7,360 nucleotides of DNA from an uncultured Bacillota bacterium (GTDB taxonomy: Bacteria; Bacillota; Dehalobacteriia; UBA4068), in assembly GCA_934427095.1 (NCBI GenBank), contig CAKRYM010000070.1:1-7360 (forward strand). The letters are read 5' to 3'. Shown here one piece after another: positions 5,028 to 7,360 of the stretch (within the stretch, counting starts at the first letter, position 1; each line of letters starts with the position of its first letter). The notes beneath the pieces are model-generated. The model ran no database searches. It had not been told where the DNA came from and saw only the letters and a list, made by a program, of their open reading frames with translations. Made by a program: the position numbers and the translations under genes.

Positions 5028-5756
5028 ATGGCGCAGCAAAAATTTGTGGTGACGGAAAATACGGTTTGCGTGCAGCATTGCCGGCGCTTACGCTTACAAG
5101 GGGATACTGGGGCAATGACAAATCCCGGACAGTATGGGCTGATTCGCCAGCCCGTACAAGGCGTGGTATTCATTGCGGATTGGGATGACGAGCAGCTTAC
5201 GGTTTATTATGATGATCGTCTTTCCTTGGGATTAGCCTTTGCCCAGATTGAGCCGGGCCAAGAGGTTGAATTAACCTTAGGCCTAGGCAATGGCTTTGCT
5301 TGGGAAAAAAGTAGTGTCTTGCCCGTATTGGTAGGTAGTGGCATAGAAGCCGCGCCTTTGCTAGCTTTAGGTAGGGTATTGGCACAAAATGGCCGTATGG
5401 TTACAGCTGTTTTGGAATTTGCAAACAAAGAGCAAGTATTTTTGGCAGAGGAATTACGGTCCTTTGGTGTCGAGGTCTTTTTGGCAACGGCTGACGGTAG
5501 CGTAGGAATGACTGGTAGCGCTAAGGATGTGTTGGAAGCCATTGGTGTGGGCAGCGGCGTTTATGTTAGTGGACCGGAAGATTTCCTTTTGCAAATACAT
5601 ACTGCGGCTGGTTGTAGCGGAGAATATCTTTTATCTTCCCGTTTACATTGCGGAGAAGGAAAATGCGGCGGCTGCGATTATCAGACGCCTTTTCGGGTAA
5701 AAAAATTATGCCAAGATGGGCCGGTGTTAACGGGCGGGGAGTTAATGCCCCAATAA
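5028..5756 (+). CDS. PyrK-like [2Fe-2S] electron-transfer protein, divergent
   Basis: Cytosolic 242-residue protein related to PyrK, the subunit that passes electrons from NADH through FAD and a [2Fe-2S] cluster to PyrD dihydroorotate dehydrogenase. Visible matches are PGQY (33-36), GLGNGF (85-90), the nucleotide-binding LPVLVGSGIEAAPLLAL (98-114), GVEVFLATADGS (147-158), VYVSGPEDF (178-186) and the cluster ligands Cys208, Cys213, Cys216 and Cys228 (CGEGKCGGC, then 11 residues to the last Cys). The FAD signatures are not seen: where PyrK has Arg-Pro-x-Ser there is QPVQGVVFI (41-49), and the Gly-x-Gly-Thr segment is replaced by DDRLSLGLA. No pyrD is adjacent. The ATG at 5028 follows GGAGG at 7 nt. 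It is probably co-transcribed with the transporter gene 39 bp downstream. It may be a paralogue with a different partner, so I give no symbol. Confidence 0.8.
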   Translation: MAQQKFVVTENTVCVQHCRRLRLQGDTGAMTNPGQYGLIRQPVQGVVFIADWDDEQLTVYYDDRLSLGLAFAQIEPGQEVELTLGLGNGFAWEKSSVLPVLVGSGIEAAPLLALGRVLAQNGRMVTAVLEFANKEQVFLAEELRSFGVEVFLATADGSVGMTGSAKDVLEAIGVGSGVYVSGPEDFLLQIHTAAGCSGEYLLSSRLHCGEGKCGGCDYQTPFRVKKLCQDGPVLTGGELMPQ

Positions 5757-5780
5757 ATCCAGAAAAAACGTGTTTATGCA

Positions 5781-5787
5781 AAAGGAG
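5781..5787 (+). promoter_or_regulatory. Ribosome binding site that fixes the DUF368 start
   Basis: AAAGGAG lies 8 nt before the ATG at 5796. The in-frame GTG at 5787 overlaps this site and is therefore not the start, shortening the protein by three residues. Confidence 0.8.
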
Positions 5788-5795
5788 TGACGGGA

Positions 5796-6689
5796 ATGGC
5801 CCAAGAACCAGTATCATTTGTAAAATATGACCGCAATAGTCGGGTAAAGCCGGGGTCTTTGGTAAAGTGGATAATCAAAGTCATTCAGGGCATGTTGATC
5901 GGCGGCGGCGCAATTTTGCCAGGAATTAGCGGCGGTGTCCTCTGCGTTAGCTTCGGTATATATCAGCCCATGATGTCCGTGATTGCCCATCCTAAGCGAA
6001 ATTTAGGGAAATATTGGCCCCTGCTTTTGCCAGTAGGCATTGGCTGGGTATTGGGATTTTTCTTTTTTGCTAATGCCATAGAGCTCATGTTTTCCTTTTC
6101 GGAAACCCTTTCTATTTGGCTATTTATCGGTCTGATTGCTGGCACTTTACCAGCTCTTTATCAGGACTCTGGTAAACAAGGTCGCACCAAAGGCGGATAT
6201 ATCGGCATGGTCATTGCCTTTGTTCTCTTTTTGGCGTATATGCTTTTCGCGCAATATGGCGGAATTTCTGCCAATATTACGCCTAATGCGGGTTGGTTCT
6301 TTTTCTGCGGTATTTTGTGGGGACTTTCGGTGATCGTGCCTGGCATGACCAGTTCTTCCGTATTGATTGCCATGGGTTTGTTTATGCCCATGACCAGCGG
6401 TGTGGCGGCTATGGATATGAGCGTGCTTGTGCCCATGGGAGCCGGGGTCATTGTAGTGGTGGTTGTCATGGCTAGGTTGGTAGATTATCTGTTCCGGACC
6501 TATTATACCATTGCCTATCATTGTATTATCGGTTTTGTCTTGGCTTCCACTGTGGTGTTGATTCCTTTGGAATATTCTGGTATACAAGAAATTCTTCTTT
6601 GCGCGGTTTTAGCTGTGGCTGGGTTCTTTGTGGCTTGGGCCATGGAGAAATCCGGTAAAGATGATGAGATAACAGAAAACCGTTCATGA
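5796..6689 (+). CDS. DUF368 family polyprenyl-phosphate transporter (PopT-like)
   Basis: Polytopic membrane protein of 297 residues. DUF368 proteins (PopT) were shown to recycle undecaprenyl phosphate, the lipid carrier of cell-wall synthesis, across the cytoplasmic membrane; the role here follows from family membership. The two half-repeats are visible: IKVIQGMLIGGGAILPGISGG (27-47, of which LPGISGG at 41-47 is the core) and GLSVIVPGMTSS (176-187). The second differs from the usual PGxSG by having PGMTSS. About eight hydrophobic segments lie between residues 25 and 282, and the charged C-terminus (KSGKDDEITENRS) is cytosolic or exposed. It follows the PyrK-like gene by 39 bp with only a ribosome binding site between them, so it should share its mRNA, and it ends just before a strong terminator. 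Confidence 0.9.
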   Translation: MAQEPVSFVKYDRNSRVKPGSLVKWIIKVIQGMLIGGGAILPGISGGVLCVSFGIYQPMMSVIAHPKRNLGKYWPLLLPVGIGWVLGFFFFANAIELMFSFSETLSIWLFIGLIAGTLPALYQDSGKQGRTKGGYIGMVIAFVLFLAYMLFAQYGGISANITPNAGWFFFCGILWGLSVIVPGMTSSSVLIAMGLFMPMTSGVAAMDMSVLVPMGAGVIVVVVVMARLVDYLFRTYYTIAYHCIIGFVLASTVVLIPLEYSGIQEILLCAVLAVAGFFVAWAMEKSGKDDEITENRS

Positions 6690-6699
6690 ACGTTTATGT

Positions 6700-6740
6700 A
6701 TAAAAGAAAAGAGCGCTTCCGAGGCGCTCTTTTCTTTTAT
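6700..6740. terminator. Bidirectional intrinsic terminator between DUF368 and nudC
   Basis: A perfect 17-bp inverted repeat (6700-6716 with 6724-6740) encloses a 7-nt loop, TTCCGAG. The stem has a GAGCGC/GCGCTC core flanked by A-rich and T-rich arms, giving U-rich 3' ends on both strands. It stops the plus-strand operon and the convergent nudC; the nudC stop codon (6739-6737) lies inside the stem. Confidence 0.92.
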
Positions 6741-7360
6741 TTCGGTTCCTTTCCTTGTTGGAAGAGACGGATCATTTCTCCGGTTAGGCTGATACCATTA
6801 TCCGTATAAGGGATTTTATCTCGCTGATACCAGTTGGCTTCTGCCAGTTCGGTTAAATCGGTATGAATTTCCCGGCTTCCTTCTACATCGCAAAAGAAAC
6901 CCATTAATAAAGATTGCGTAAAGGGCCAGGGTTGGCTTTTATAATAACGTAAATTACATACGGTTAACCCGGTTTCTTCTTGCACCTCTCGGCGCAGGGT
7001 ATCTTCTATGGTTTCCCCGGTTTCACAGAAGCCGGCAATTAAGGCCAGATTTTGGTATGGCCGTCCTTGATAGCGGGTAAGGAGAAGGTTATCTCCGTCA
7101 GTAACCGCAGCGATAATGGCAGGAGAAATTTGGGGGTAACGAATCGTTCCGCAGTTCGGACAGACCAAAGCCCGCTCTGTATGGCTTGGCTGTAAGGCCT
7201 GACCACAACTACCGCAGAAACGGTTGTTGGTATACCAGGTCCATAAATGATAAGCGGTAATCCCCGCATAGCTTAACCAACGGGGTTCTTTTTGCCGGAA
7301 AACGCTAATGGATTGCCAGCGGTAATGGGGAAGCGATGGGGGCTCTTGTCCTTGATAGAA
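6737..7360 (-). CDS. nudC: NudC-type NADH pyrophosphatase (Nudix), N-terminus beyond the window
   Basis: Cytosolic zinc- and Mg-dependent Nudix hydrolase that cleaves NADH to NMNH and AMP; family members also remove NAD caps from RNA. The 207 visible residues begin mid-protein at the window end, reading FYQGQEPPSL, and no start codon is seen. The zinc ribbon is complete: Cys49, Cys52, Cys67 and Cys70 (RFCGSCG and LVCPNCG). RYPQISPAII follows. The Nudix box at 110-132 fits GX5EX7REUXEEXGU exactly (GFCETGE, then RREVQEETGL), and SQPWPFTQSL, the signature of NADH-specific members, lies just after at 142-151. A possible TTG start at 7168 would cut off half of the zinc ribbon and is not used. The gene is convergent with DUF368 and ends inside the shared terminator. 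Confidence 0.95.
   Translation of the reverse strand, partial: FYQGQEPPSLPHYRWQSISVFRQKEPRWLSYAGITAYHLWTWYTNNRFCGSCGQALQPSHTERALVCPNCGTIRYPQISPAIIAAVTDGDNLLLTRYQGRPYQNLALIAGFCETGETIEDTLRREVQEETGLTVCNLRYYKSQPWPFTQSLLMGFFCDVEGSREIHTDLTELAEANWYQRDKIPYTDNGISLTGEMIRLFQQGKEPK

Noticed and set aside
5028..5756. Genuine pyrK of pyrimidine synthesis
   Set aside because: The cluster and NAD half fit, but the FAD signatures are missing and no pyrD or other pyr gene is adjacent, so only a PyrK-like call is justified.
6147..6587. His-rich 146-residue minus-strand frame across the DUF368 gene
   Set aside because: It is the antisense shadow of hydrophobic Met/Val-rich codons (CAT and CAC from ATG and GTG), has no ribosome binding site and no family resemblance.
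6737..7168. Short Nudix protein starting at TTG 7168
   Set aside because: The frame stays open to the window end and encodes the first half of the zinc ribbon (RFCGSCG), so the gene is a full-length nudC cut by the window edge.

Overview
The window looks like a chromosomal segment of an anaerobic member of the Bacillota (Clostridia or Negativicutes type). GC content is moderate, purine-rich AAGGAGG-type ribosome binding sites precede most genes, and the gene families (CbiM/NikM with a PDGLE domain, CsoR/RcnR, YgiQ, C_GCAxxG_C_C, PyrK-like, DUF368/PopT, NudC) are usual in that phylum. Nothing in the sequence fixes the genus. I see no RNA genes, insertion sequences, phage genes or CRISPR array.

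Layout. 29-61: an intrinsic terminator, mainly serving a gene to the left of the window. 92-1522 (minus strand): a metal locus, with a CsoR/RcnR/InrS-family sensor (1184-1522) followed by a fused nickel/cobalt ECF substrate-binding protein, NikMN (92-1072). A G/C-tract hairpin and a promoter-like sequence lie between them. 1523-1645: a divergent control region with a degenerate direct repeat. 1646-1828 (plus strand): an unrecognised 60-residue two-helix membrane protein whose 3' end overlaps the next gene tail to tail. 1781-4842 (minus strand): a probable three-gene operon, read from right to left, of ygiQ (radical SAM), a C_GCAxxG_C_C protein and a RimJ/RimL-like acetyltransferase. 4843-5027: a divergent intergenic region with a good promoter for ygiQ that would place the transcript start at the start codon. 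5028-6689 (plus strand): a two-gene operon of a divergent PyrK-like [2Fe-2S] protein and a DUF368/PopT polyprenyl-phosphate transporter. 6700-6740: a bidirectional terminator shared with the convergent nudC. 6737-7360 (minus strand): nudC (NADH pyrophosphatase), whose N-terminus lies beyond the window.

The regulator/NikMN pair is the most readable functional unit. The sensor has a Cys-His-Cys ligand set, plus a His-rich N-terminus that can supply a fourth ligand, and it sits beside a nickel/cobalt importer lacking its transmembrane and ATPase partners. Family members usually repress exporters, so the control logic here is unusual. The second point of interest is the PyrK-like protein: it keeps the four cluster cysteines and the NAD-binding half but appears to have lost the FAD-binding signatures, and it is co-transcribed with a lipid-carrier transporter instead of pyrD. 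The rest is ordinary housekeeping or accessory content, and I found no clearly new multi-gene system.
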